A DNA stretch of 10,051 nucleotides from the NCBI GenBank assembly GCA_946042585.1, contig CAMGDO010000017.1, positions 1 to 10,051 on the forward strand. The letters run 5' to 3'. The notes under the pieces were generated by a model, which was given only the letters and a program-made list of their open reading frames with translations, had not been told where the DNA came from and made no database searches. Source of the DNA: an uncultured Clostridia bacterium (GTDB lineage: Bacteria > Bacillota > Clostridia > Christensenellales > Aristaeellaceae). Positions 1-6,402 of the stretch are shown piece after piece. Positions within the stretch are counted from its first letter, which is position 1. The number at the start of each line of letters is the position of its first letter. The position numbers and the translations under genes were made by a program.

Positions 1-155
1 AGACCGCTGAGCGTGCCGCGCTCGGTCTCAAAGGAGATGCGCTTTACGCTGGTCTGGTAGAACGAGGTGTTGAACATCTGGCCAAATACGCTGCCAACCA
101 GTACGAGCACCAGCGATACCACCAGAAGCAACAGAGGAATACGCTTCTTGTTCAT
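1..155 (-). CDS. N-terminus of a membrane-anchored or exported protein (partial)
   Basis: Reading the minus strand from an ATG at 155-153 gives 51 codons that run off the window edge without a stop. The protein begins with a basic stretch (MNKKR), then about 20 hydrophobic residues rich in Leu and Val (residues 6-25), then a polar segment containing FNTSFYQTSVKRISFETERGT. There is no lipobox cysteine, so this looks like a signal anchor or an uncleaved signal peptide rather than a lipoprotein. An AGGA-type ribosome binding site lies just before the ATG, and a consensus promoter (273-245) points at it. The segment after the anchor resembles the start of membrane-tethered alpha/beta hydrolases of Clostridia, where a short beta strand precedes the catalytic domain, but no catalytic motif is in view, so that is only a guess. 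It is divergent from the MarR regulator, which may control it. Confidence 0.7.
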   Translation of the reverse strand, partial: MNKKRIPLLLLVVSLVLVLVGSVFGQMFNTSFYQTSVKRISFETERGTLSG

Positions 156-244
156 TGCTTTTCCTTCTTCCTTTTGTTTATTGATCCAGCGGCATGAAAG
201 CACATCATACCGCAGAGGAACCGCGTATGGAATTATCTGTATGT

Positions 245-273
245 ATTATAACCGTTTTCATATGGCTTGTCCA
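245..273 (-). promoter_or_regulatory. Sigma-A promoter for the partial membrane-protein gene
   Basis: On the minus strand, TGGACA (273-268, five of six consensus -35 bases) and a perfect TATAAT (250-245) are separated by exactly 17 bases. Transcription would start near 238 and leave a leader of about 80 bases before the ATG at 155. It faces away from the marR promoter at 392-420, as in many auto-regulated MarR loci. Confidence 0.75.
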
Positions 274-391
274 GATTATTTTTTCGTTGTTCCATATTAT
301 ATTTTTTGTCGGCAACAATTTTCCCCCTGCGTGCTTTCTTCGGTGCGTTCCGCCGTGGCTGCAAAGAAACAGCGGAGAAATAAAAATATGG

Positions 392-420
392 TTGTAATAT
401 CCGGATGCATTGGCTATAAT
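392..420 (+). promoter_or_regulatory. Sigma-A promoter of the marR gene
   Basis: TTGTAA (392-397, four of six -35 bases) is followed after 17 bases by a perfect TATAAT (415-420). The expected start near 427 gives a leader of about 30 bases that includes the GAGGTG ribosome binding site at 445-450. This supports a translation start at 457 and rules out the much longer upstream reading frame. Confidence 0.75.
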
Positions 421-456
421 GGAAAGGCTTTATTATTCTGCACTGAGGTGATCGAT

Positions 457-972
457 TTGTATCTGAAATGGATGGGCCGCTACCGCGGCGTCGTAGAACA
501 GCTGATTCATTACTGCAATGTATATGCGTCCGTCTACAAAAAAGAGCTGACCTACCCCAAGACCGGCCTTTCCGTTTCCTTCTCGCAGATTCAGGTGCTG
601 GAATACCTGCTGGAAAATGAAGAGCTCAACCAGAACATGTCCACCATCGCCCGACGGCTTGGCATCACGCTGTCCTCCTTTTCCAAGATGATCAACGTGC
701 TGGTGGCAAAAGGACTGGTTGAGAAATTCTATATCTCCGGCAATAAGAAAAATATCATCGTGCATATCAACGACCGCGGCCGTGCGCTGTATGACGAGTA
801 TTCAAACTATATTTTCCGGCATCACTTTGCCGCCATGTTTGATTCTCTGGAGGATCTTAGCAATGAGCAGCTCTCCCTGCTGGAGCAGGCGCTTTCCCAT
901 CACCCGAACAGCAGACAGGAAAAGACGCCCTGCGCCGTGCTGATTCCCGTTGGCAGGGCCAGAGCCGACTGA
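457..972 (+). CDS. MarR-family winged-helix transcriptional regulator
   Basis: This encodes a 171-residue DNA-binding regulator, the usual size for MarR proteins, which act as dimers and often respond to small phenolic or amphipathic ligands. Residues about 40-90 form the helix-turn-helix: a helix around SFSQIQVLEYLLE, the pair MSTIARRLGIT and SSFSKMINVLVAKGLVEK, then a beta wing with SGNKKNIIVHIND and the typical DRGRALYDEY leading into the C-terminal dimerisation helix. The chosen start is TTG at 457, because GAGGTG sits six bases upstream and the marR promoter ends at 420. The next in-frame ATG (472) lies 21 bases from that site and is less likely. It is transcribed away from the partial membrane-protein gene, the common arrangement for a MarR repressor and its target, so that gene and marR itself are the likely targets (inference). 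A strong terminator follows the stop codon. The inducing ligand cannot be told from sequence. Confidence 0.88.
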   Translation: MYLKWMGRYRGVVEQLIHYCNVYASVYKKELTYPKTGLSVSFSQIQVLEYLLENEELNQNMSTIARRLGITLSSFSKMINVLVAKGLVEKFYISGNKKNIIVHINDRGRALYDEYSNYIFRHHFAAMFDSLEDLSNEQLSLLEQALSHHPNSRQEKTPCAVLIPVGRARAD

Positions 973-974
973 CC

Positions 975-1000
975 GGGGCGCATTGACATGCGCCCCTTTT
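975..1000 (+). terminator. Rho-independent terminator of marR
   Basis: A perfect 9-bp stem (GGGGCGCAT at 975-983 with ATGCGCCCC at 988-996), a four-base loop TGAC and a short T run (997-1000) begin two bases after the marR stop. The loop and adjoining stem bases also form the TTGACA -35 box of the gpmI promoter. Confidence 0.85.
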
Positions 1001-1012
1001 GAATGGTATAAT
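983..1012 (+). promoter_or_regulatory. Consensus sigma-A promoter of gpmI
   Basis: TTGACA (983-988) and TATAAT (1007-1012) both match consensus in all six bases, with an 18-base spacer. The expected start near 1019 leaves a leader of about 60 bases before the gpmI ATG. The -35 hexamer lies within the hairpin of the preceding terminator. Two perfect hexamers suggest high constitutive expression, as expected for a glycolytic gene. Confidence 0.85.
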
Positions 1013-1080
1013 AATTCGGTGCGCAAATGCGCCCAATGCAATTCCGTTGCAATACTATTGTGGAAGGATATGACCCTGCT

Positions 1081-2652
1081 ATGAATAAAAAGCCCGTTGT
1101 GCTGGTCGTGATGGACGGCGTCGGCAAGACCGACAAGGATCTTGGCAACATGGTGATGCATGCCCATACCCCTACTCTGGACGAAATGATGAACACATGC
1201 CCCAACACCGTCATTCAGGCGCACGGCACCGCCGTGGGGCTGCCCTCGGATGACGACATGGGCAACAGCGAAGTGGGGCACAATGCGCTGGGCTGCGGTC
1301 AGGTCTATGCACAGGGCGCCAAGCTGGTCAACGAATCCATCGAATCGGGCAAGCTGTTTGAATCCGCCACCTGGCAGGAGCTGACCTCCCGCTGCATTGA
1401 GAAGCACTCCGTTATGCACTTTATCGGTCTTCTGTCCGACGGCAATGTGCACAGCAACATCTCCCACCTCAAGGCGCTGATTCAGAACGCCAAGGAAACG
1501 GGCGTGAAAACCGTGCGCGTGCATGCCCTGCTGGATGGCCGCGACGTGCCCGCCACCTCCGCGCTGCAATATGTGGACGACATCGAATCCTTCATGGCTG
1601 CGCTCAACGACGACACCTTCAACGCCTGCATCGCCTCCGGCGGCGGCCGCATGAAGGTGACCATGGACCGCTATCAGGCCAACTGGGGCATGGTCAAGCT
1701 CGGCTGGGAAACCCATGTGCACGGCGAAGGCCGTCAGTTTGCCTCCGCCCGTGAAGCGGTGGAAACCTACCGCAATGAAACCGGCGCCATCGACCAGGAT
1801 CTGCCCGCCTTTGTCATCGCAAAGGACGGCAAGCCTGTGGGCGCCATCGAGGACGGCGACAGCGTTGTGCTCTTCAATTTCCGCGGCGACCGCGCGCTGG
1901 AGCTCTCCATGGCCTTTGATTATGCTGATTTTGACGCCTTTGACCGCGGCCGCACGCCTGATGTGCTCTATGCCGGCATGCTGCAGTATGACGGCGACCT
2001 CAAGCTCCCCCAGCGCTTCCTGGTCTCCCCGCCCGCCATCCGCAACACCCTCAGCGAGCTGCTGGTAGCCGCCGGCATCCCGCAGTACGCCGTGTCCGAA
2101 ACCCAGAAGTACGGCCATGTGACCTATTTCTGGAACGGCAACCGCTCCGAAAAGTTCTCTGAGGAGCTGGAAACCTTTGAAGAAATCCCCTCCGATGTGC
2201 GTTCCTTTGACGAAGCGCCCTGGATGAAAGCCGCCGAGGTGACCGACAAGGTGATTGCCGCCATCGAAAGCGGAAAATACGGCTTTATCCGCTGCAATTA
2301 TCCAAACGGCGATATGGTGGGACACACCGGCAATATGGACGCGACCCGCATCGCCGTGGAGAGCGTGGATCTGGAGCTCCGGCGCGTATGGAATGCCTGC
2401 AAGGCGCATGGCTGCGTGCTGATGGTGACGGCTGACCACGGCAATGCCGATGAGATGCTGCAAAAGAGCAAAAAGGGCGAAATGCAGCCCAAGACCGCGC
2501 ACTCTCTCAACCCCGTTCCCTTCATCCTCTGGGATACCGAGCCGCATGCGCTCAAGGACGGTGCGTTCGGTCTGGCCAACGTAGCGCCCACCGTGGCGCA
2601 GGTGATGGGTCTGACCGCCCCCGCCTGCTGGCTGGAAGGCATGCTGAAATAA
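1081..2652 (+). CDS. gpmI: 2,3-bisphosphoglycerate-independent phosphoglycerate mutase
   Basis: This 523-residue cytoplasmic enzyme interconverts 3- and 2-phosphoglycerate in lower glycolysis and gluconeogenesis, using two metal ions and a phosphoserine intermediate. Family landmarks are all present: MDG with a metal-binding Asp (12), GNSEVGHNALG with the catalytic Ser (63), LLDGRD (150-155), the FRGDR arginines (267-271), a Lys in TQKYGH (343), NGDMVGH (Asp 411, His 415), TADHGNADEM (Asp 452, His 453) and the last metal His in KTAHSLNPVP (474). The start is the ATG at 1081; AAGGA at 1064-1068 is a little far (12 bases), but an earlier ATG at 1070 is out of frame. Motifs such as GGGRMKVTMDRY, YAGMLQYDG and HVTYFWNGNRS match the plant/kinetoplastid-type branch from memory, rather than the YYAMDRD form of Bacillus and E. 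coli. It has its own strong promoter and a terminator after the stop. Confidence 0.97.
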   Translation: MNKKPVVLVVMDGVGKTDKDLGNMVMHAHTPTLDEMMNTCPNTVIQAHGTAVGLPSDDDMGNSEVGHNALGCGQVYAQGAKLVNESIESGKLFESATWQELTSRCIEKHSVMHFIGLLSDGNVHSNISHLKALIQNAKETGVKTVRVHALLDGRDVPATSALQYVDDIESFMAALNDDTFNACIASGGGRMKVTMDRYQANWGMVKLGWETHVHGEGRQFASAREAVETYRNETGAIDQDLPAFVIAKDGKPVGAIEDGDSVVLFNFRGDRALELSMAFDYADFDAFDRGRTPDVLYAGMLQYDGDLKLPQRFLVSPPAIRNTLSELLVAAGIPQYAVSETQKYGHVTYFWNGNRSEKFSEELETFEEIPSDVRSFDEAPWMKAAEVTDKVIAAIESGKYGFIRCNYPNGDMVGHTGNMDATRIAVESVDLELRRVWNACKAHGCVLMVTADHGNADEMLQKSKKGEMQPKTAHSLNPVPFILWDTEPHALKDGAFGLANVAPTVAQVMGLTAPACWLEGMLK

Positions 2653-2665
2653 ACAAATACTGTGT

Positions 2666-2707
2666 GGGGAGAGGCTTCGCCGACCGGAGCTTCTCCCCCG
2701 TTCTTTA
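2666..2707 (+). terminator. Terminator of gpmI
   Basis: Thirteen bases (2666-2678, GGGGAGAGGCTTC) pair with 2686-2698 with two G-U wobbles around a seven-base loop. The T tract that follows (2701-2705) is interrupted, so termination may be partial and some read-through into the downstream flavin-protein gene is possible. Confidence 0.7.
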
Positions 2708-2772
2708 TGCATTCATTCCATCCGGCTGCCTTCACCGGCCAATTCCGGAAAGAAATATCATCAGGAGTCATT

Positions 2773-3180
2773 ATGGAAGAACGAATTGACGCGCTGATGC
2801 GCGAGCGCTTTGGGAAGGATTCCCTGTTGGCGCTGGCTACCGTTTCAGACGGCACGCCGCATGTGCGCACCATCAACGCGCTTTATCAGAACGGCGCATT
2901 TTACTGCATCACCAGCGCGGCATCCAACAAAATGCAGCACATCGCACAGCATCCCGTCGTTGCGCTGTGCGGGGAATGGTTCACAGGTCACGGCATGGGC
3001 GAGAATCTTGGGCATGTGCTGCTGATGGAAAACGCTTCGCTTCTGCAAGCCCTGCGCACCGCCTTCGCTTCCTGGTATGGCAACGGGCATATCAACGAGC
3101 AGGACGAGAATACCGTGATTCTGAAAATCACGCTGACAGACGGCGTCTTCATGCGTCAGGGCGTCAGATACACCTTCTGA
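2773..3180 (+). CDS. Pyridoxamine 5'-phosphate oxidase-like flavin-binding split-barrel protein
   Basis: This encodes a 135-residue protein resembling the small PNPOx-like family, which binds FMN or F420-type cofactors in a dimeric split beta barrel. Visible features are the N-terminal helix, the strand pattern LLALATVSDGTPHVRTINALYQNGAFYC, and the family hallmark ITSAASNKMQHIAQHPVVALCGEW, where Ser/Asn/Lys precede the helix and strand that contact the flavin phosphate. It is shorter than true PdxH (about 210-220 residues) and lacks its C-terminal substrate region, so it is not expected to make pyridoxal phosphate; the substrate is unknown. The start is ATG 2773, with AGGAG five bases upstream; the longer frame back to 2662 overlaps the gpmI terminator. 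I saw no convincing promoter in 2708-2772, so it may depend on read-through from gpmI. It converges on the LTA-synthase-like gene across a shared terminator. Confidence 0.85.
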   Translation: MEERIDALMRERFGKDSLLALATVSDGTPHVRTINALYQNGAFYCITSAASNKMQHIAQHPVVALCGEWFTGHGMGENLGHVLLMENASLLQALRTAFASWYGNGHINEQDENTVILKITLTDGVFMRQGVRYTF

Positions 3181-3195
3181 GAAGCACACGCGCAC

Positions 3196-3236
3196 AAAAA
3201 CCGCCGGAAAGCATCGCCTGCTTCCGACGGTTTTTT
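3196..3236. terminator. Bidirectional terminator between convergent genes
   Basis: An imperfect hairpin (AAAAACCG..CGGAA..GC against GC.TCCG.CGGTTTTTT, one mismatch and one bulge) is flanked by an A run (3196-3200) and a T run (3231-3236). It therefore has a U tract in both transcripts. It serves the flavin-protein gene ending at 3180 on the plus strand and the LTA-synthase-like gene ending at 3260 on the minus strand. Confidence 0.85.
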
Positions 3237-3259
3237 GATTGCAGTTTTTTCGCCGTCCG

Positions 3260-5269
3260 TTACGGCTCCATACAGATCACGCTGTTGGAGCGCCCCAGTT
3301 CGGTTGAGTCCTCCGCCACCTGCGCGACAAGAATCTCATCGCCCACGCTCACATGTGCCAGCAGCGTGGGCGATGCCACCAGCATGCTGCTGTCCACCAG
3401 TGAGGTCTTCAGTTCCTTGCCGTCGGCATACACAACGCTGGAGAGGGTGAAGTTCTCCCCCTTCACAATCAGGTGCGTGCCGTTGAACACCGCATCCGTC
3501 ACGATGATATCCTTCACGCCCATACGCATGTCCGTGCGCGGATAGGGCATCTCGCCATCATAGATCACCTTGTCACCGTAGAGCATGTCATACTCCAGCA
3601 CGCGCAGCTGCTCCTGATAGTCCTCATCCTCGCTGCACTGCTGATGAAAACGCATCATCACGCCGTTGCTGATGTCCACTCTCTCCAGCGCATGCGGAAT
3701 CAGCTGATAGGCATGCAGATCCGCCTCTTCCCGCATCAGGCAGTCATCGTTGGTCCAGATCACATATTCCGACGCCAGCAGGCTGCCCGTGCGCAGGTCT
3801 TCCTTGTCGCACGCCAGCGCGGGCAGATGGTCGCCGTACAGAATCAGAAGCACCGGCTCATCATAGCCTTCCAGCGCTTCAATCAGCTCACCGATGAACG
3901 CGTCCGTTTCATGCAGCTGGTTGATGTAATACTCAAACGCATTGCGCAGCGCATCGTCATCTTCCAGCCCCGTGCTGGTAATGGCATAGGGTGTTTCGGG
4001 TGCCTCCGAAGGATAATCGCCATGTCCCTGCACGGACACCGTGAAGACAAAATCGCGGTTGTCGCTGCAAGCCAGCGCATCCATGATGCAGCCCGTCAGC
4101 ACATCGTCGCAGCACCAGTTCAATGCGTTTTTATGATAATTCTGCATGTATTCCAGCGGCGTGAACGTGTCAAAGCCCAGCATGGAAAACACCTTATGCC
4201 GCTGATAGAACGTGCCCATATGATTATGGATGGCATGCGTGTCGTATCCCAGCTTCTTGAGATCATAGGCCATCGTTTCGCAGGTTTCGGACTGCAGCAC
4301 GGTGCTGTAGGGATATTCTCCCGTGCCAAAGTGCGTGATGTTCATGCCCGTGAGCACCTCAAATTCCACATTGGCCGTGCCGCCGCCAATCACCGGCACA
4401 TACAGAATCCCCGTGGAGGAGGTTTCCTTGAGGCTCGTAAATACAGGAACAGGATTTTCCGAGCACGTCACGCCCAGAAGGTTGGCCGGATCAAAGAAGG
4501 ATTCCAGCTGCACCACCACCACATTGGGCAGTTTCGCTGCCTCCTCCGCCGTCAGTTCCTCCGTTTCGCCCACTTCCTCCAGAATCTCATTGACCGTGTA
4601 ATCATCGTAGCTTTCGGGCTTGTCCACGCCGCGGCTCACCAGACTGCGGCCAAAGCTGTAGGCAAAGCCATACAGGGAATACGCCTCCAGCGGCTCGGAA
4701 AAATCCCGGTATGCCGCCGCATAGGGCACGGTGCATACCGCCAGCGCCGTCGCCAGCGCCGCAGAATACAAAAGCGACTTTTTTCTGTACACCCGCGCGC
4801 GCGGCGCATGGAAAAAGAGCCACACCATCCCCAGAATCAGCAGTGCAATGCCCAGCCCAATCAGCAGAATCTGCAGCCATGTTGCGTAGGCGGTGGTAAT
4901 GGACAGATTGCTGATGAACAGCACAAAATCATAGCAGCTGAAGGGGCGCACGCGCACAATGCACAGGCAGCAGTTGATAATGCCCAGCGCAATCCACACA
5001 AAGGATATAAGCGCCTGCGCAAATACCCGGCGCCTGCACCACAGCGTAAGCGACATGGTCGTGCACACCAGCAGCACATTATACCAGAACGCATGCGGAC
5101 GGATGAACATGAACTGCAGGGCGTCAAGCACGCTGCGGCGCGAAAGCGCCTCCATCACGCAGGTGACAAGAACAGAAAGGAACAGGCAAAAAATCGCTTC
5201 CACCGCAAACGCGCGCTGCTTTAATAAGCGCACGCTCCGCTGCGGCATGGGAATTCTGTTATCCAGCAT
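3260..5269 (-). CDS. LTA synthase-like membrane sulfatase-fold protein with C-terminal TIG-like domain
   Basis: This 669-residue protein resembles LtaS-type phosphoglycerol transferases, which take glycerol phosphate from phosphatidylglycerol to build lipoteichoic acid outside the membrane, releasing diacylglycerol. About five hydrophobic segments (near residues 19-41, 59-77, 82-107, 130-153 and 165-187) are followed by an extracellular alkaline-phosphatase-like domain. Expected catalytic residues are present at nearly the S. aureus LtaS positions: metal Glu in QLESFF (256), nucleophile Thr in GGGTANVEFE (298), Arg in TFYQRHK (357), His in VQGHGDY (416), and Asp-His in YGDHLP (480-481). Residues about 585-669 (LIVKGENFTLSSVVYADG and onward) look like an IPT/TIG fold, which S. 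aureus LtaS lacks. The start is ATG 5269-5267, with GGAGG five bases upstream; an earlier in-frame ATG at 5332 lies inside an inverted repeat with poor RBS spacing. It follows the DgkB-like gene by 73 bases, probably in one operon. A related enzyme making another phosphoglycerol polymer or glycan modification remains possible. Confidence 0.9.
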   Translation of the reverse strand: MLDNRIPMPQRSVRLLKQRAFAVEAIFCLFLSVLVTCVMEALSRRSVLDALQFMFIRPHAFWYNVLLVCTTMSLTLWCRRRVFAQALISFVWIALGIINCCLCIVRVRPFSCYDFVLFISNLSITTAYATWLQILLIGLGIALLILGMVWLFFHAPRARVYRKKSLLYSAALATALAVCTVPYAAAYRDFSEPLEAYSLYGFAYSFGRSLVSRGVDKPESYDDYTVNEILEEVGETEELTAEEAAKLPNVVVVQLESFFDPANLLGVTCSENPVPVFTSLKETSSTGILYVPVIGGGTANVEFEVLTGMNITHFGTGEYPYSTVLQSETCETMAYDLKKLGYDTHAIHNHMGTFYQRHKVFSMLGFDTFTPLEYMQNYHKNALNWCCDDVLTGCIMDALACSDNRDFVFTVSVQGHGDYPSEAPETPYAITSTGLEDDDALRNAFEYYINQLHETDAFIGELIEALEGYDEPVLLILYGDHLPALACDKEDLRTGSLLASEYVIWTNDDCLMREEADLHAYQLIPHALERVDISNGVMMRFHQQCSEDEDYQEQLRVLEYDMLYGDKVIYDGEMPYPRTDMRMGVKDIIVTDAVFNGTHLIVKGENFTLSSVVYADGKELKTSLVDSSMLVASPTLLAHVSVGDEILVAQVAEDSTELGRSNSVICMEP

Positions 5270-5290
5270 GAATACCTCCACGGTATACAG

Positions 5291-5339
5291 ACAAAATGGA
5301 AAATGCTCCCGGATGCACCGGACACTTTCCATCCTTTGT
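5291..5339 (-). repeat. Long imperfect inverted repeat in the dgkB-ltaS intergenic gap
   Basis: Two 22-base arms (5291-5312 and 5318-5339) around a five-base loop can fold into a long broken hairpin with paired blocks ACAAA/TTTGT, ATGGAAA/TTTCCAT and CCGG/CCGG. It fills most of the 73-base gap between the kinase stop and the LTA-synthase-like start. On the minus strand only a TTTTG run follows, so it is at best a weak terminator; an attenuator or mRNA-stability element is equally possible. Confidence 0.6.
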
Positions 5340-5342
5340 CAT

Positions 5343-6236
5343 TCAGTTTTCAGGCAGCATCAGCCGGTAGGCGTGGGGCAGGTTACGGATGCGCACCTCC
5401 CTGCCGCTGTCCGCCCTTTCGCCATCCAGCGACCAGGGCATGTCCTCCGGCATATGGAATACCGCCTCCCGCACCCGGCGGCACACAATCAGCTCATGAT
5501 CGTATTTTCCCCGCGCCAGGCTCCACAAAATGCCAACTGCCTGGCAGATATTCCTGGGCTCACGCACCAGCAGCAATTCGTGCTTGCCGTCATGCAGGGC
5601 GTCGGCATCCACCGGCAAACGCAGCGCACCGCCCAGCGAGCGCGTGTTGCACACCGCGCCAAACAGGAAATTTCCCTCGATACGCTCGCCCTCGCACTCC
5701 ACCGTTACCGGCAACGGACGGATATTGTTGAGCTCCCGCGCTCCGGTCAGAATATAGGCAAAATGCCCCAGCCGGTTTTTCATCTGCCGTCCGGTGATAT
5801 ACGATGTGCGCGAAAACGCACCAAAGCACGCCACATAGGAAAACACGCGCCCATCGAGCATGCCTGCGTCAATCTCCTGCGGATGTCCCTCCAGCGCGCA
5901 GCGCGCCGCCTTCATGGGATCCCGCGGAAGCCCCACCGACAGCGCCAGATCATTCGTGCTGCCTGTGGGAATATAGCAAAGCGGCGGCGGCGCGGATACA
6001 TCCACCAGCCCGCCCAGCGTTTCAGACAACGTGCCGTCTCCGCCGATGCACACCAGCATTTGCTTGTCCACACTCTTCTGCCGGGCGAAATCCGCCGCAT
6101 CGCCGGCGCCGCCCGTTTTGCACACCGTGCATTCCCAGCCTTCGCTCGTATACATCGCAGCGGCCTGTTCGGCAAGCGATTCCCCCTTGCCAAATCCCGC
6201 CGCAGGATTGACGATGAGCAGCAGTTGTTTCCGCAT
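5343..6236 (-). CDS. Diacylglycerol kinase family lipid kinase (DgkB-like)
   Basis: This 297-residue soluble kinase belongs to the DAGK/YegS/DgkB family, which phosphorylates diacylglycerol (or related lipids) with ATP at the inner membrane face. The catalytic domain starts with VNPAAGFGKG (residues 9-18), then GGDGT (65-69) for nucleotide binding and PTGSTND (90-96); C-terminal LDGE (270-273) supplies the conserved Glu. The length matches B. subtilis and S. aureus DgkB. The start is ATG 6236-6234, with GGAGG about five bases upstream. A near-perfect promoter drives it, and it is followed after 73 bases by the LTA-synthase-like gene. That pairing favours a role in recycling diacylglycerol released by lipoteichoic-acid synthesis into phosphatidic acid. 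Sphingoid or undecaprenol-type lipid substrates, and the general YegS-like annotation, cannot be excluded from sequence alone. Confidence 0.92.
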   Translation of the reverse strand: MRKQLLLIVNPAAGFGKGESLAEQAAAMYTSEGWECTVCKTGGAGDAADFARQKSVDKQMLVCIGGDGTLSETLGGLVDVSAPPPLCYIPTGSTNDLALSVGLPRDPMKAARCALEGHPQEIDAGMLDGRVFSYVACFGAFSRTSYITGRQMKNRLGHFAYILTGARELNNIRPLPVTVECEGERIEGNFLFGAVCNTRSLGGALRLPVDADALHDGKHELLLVREPRNICQAVGILWSLARGKYDHELIVCRRVREAVFHMPEDMPWSLDGERADSGREVRIRNLPHAYRLMLPEN

Positions 6237-6274
6237 AATACCCTCCGTGCTTTCTCTGACATACAGTCGTAATA

Positions 6275-6303
6275 ATTATAGCATTATTCATCCGGATTGT
6301 CCA
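6275..6303 (-). promoter_or_regulatory. Sigma-A promoter of the dgkB-ltaS operon
   Basis: On the minus strand, TGGACA (6303-6298) and TATAAT (6280-6275) are separated by 17 bases. Transcription should start near 6268, giving a leader of about 30 bases. The same hexamer pair and spacing occur at the membrane-protein promoter at 273-245. Confidence 0.8.
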
Positions 6304-6337
6304 CGGCAGGATTCCATATAAAACTGCCATTGTGTGC

Positions 6338-6366
6338 TTGTGCAAAACGCCATCTGATGATAAAAT
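6338..6366 (+). promoter_or_regulatory. Probable promoter of the M18 aminopeptidase gene
   Basis: TTGTGC (6338-6343) lies 17 bases from TAAAAT (6361-6366, five of six -10 bases). The -35 is weak (three of six), so expression may be modest. It is back-to-back with the kinase promoter within the 166-base divergent gap. Confidence 0.5.
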
Positions 6367-6402
6367 AAGAATATTCATCACGAAGAAACGGAGGCACGCA
6401 CC

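Larger units (their letters stand above)
156..456. other. AT-rich divergent intergenic region
   Basis: About 300 bases without a convincing gene separate the partial membrane-protein gene from marR. The middle (about 230-310) is strongly AT-rich and contrasts with the GC-rich coding DNA around it. It holds one promoter in each direction. Open reading frames crossing it (for example an upstream extension of marR back to position 67) overlap the opposite gene and have no ribosome binding site, so they are not accepted. I searched by eye for a MarR-type palindrome and found only short, weak inverted repeats, so no operator is called. Confidence 0.6.

Noticed and set aside
67..456. Upstream extension of the MarR protein by 130 residues
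   Set aside because: It overlaps the opposite membrane-protein gene and both promoters, lacks a ribosome binding site, and its sequence is not MarR-like. The TTG at 457 has a well-placed GAGGTG.
802..2712. Long minus-strand open frame (636 codons) opposite gpmI
   Set aside because: It is exactly antisense to a gene with complete catalytic motifs, lacks a ribosome binding site, and has the His/Gly/Ala-rich composition expected of a mirror frame in GC-rich DNA.
3473..5224. Plus-strand open frame of 583 codons opposite the LTA-synthase-like gene
   Set aside because: It is antisense to a gene with intact membrane segments and active-site residues; it has unusual His/Arg/Gln-rich composition and no ribosome binding site.
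5270..5332. Alternative upstream start for the LTA-synthase-like protein at 5332
   Set aside because: AAGG abuts this ATG directly and the segment lies within an inverted repeat; the ATG at 5269 has GGAGG at ideal spacing.
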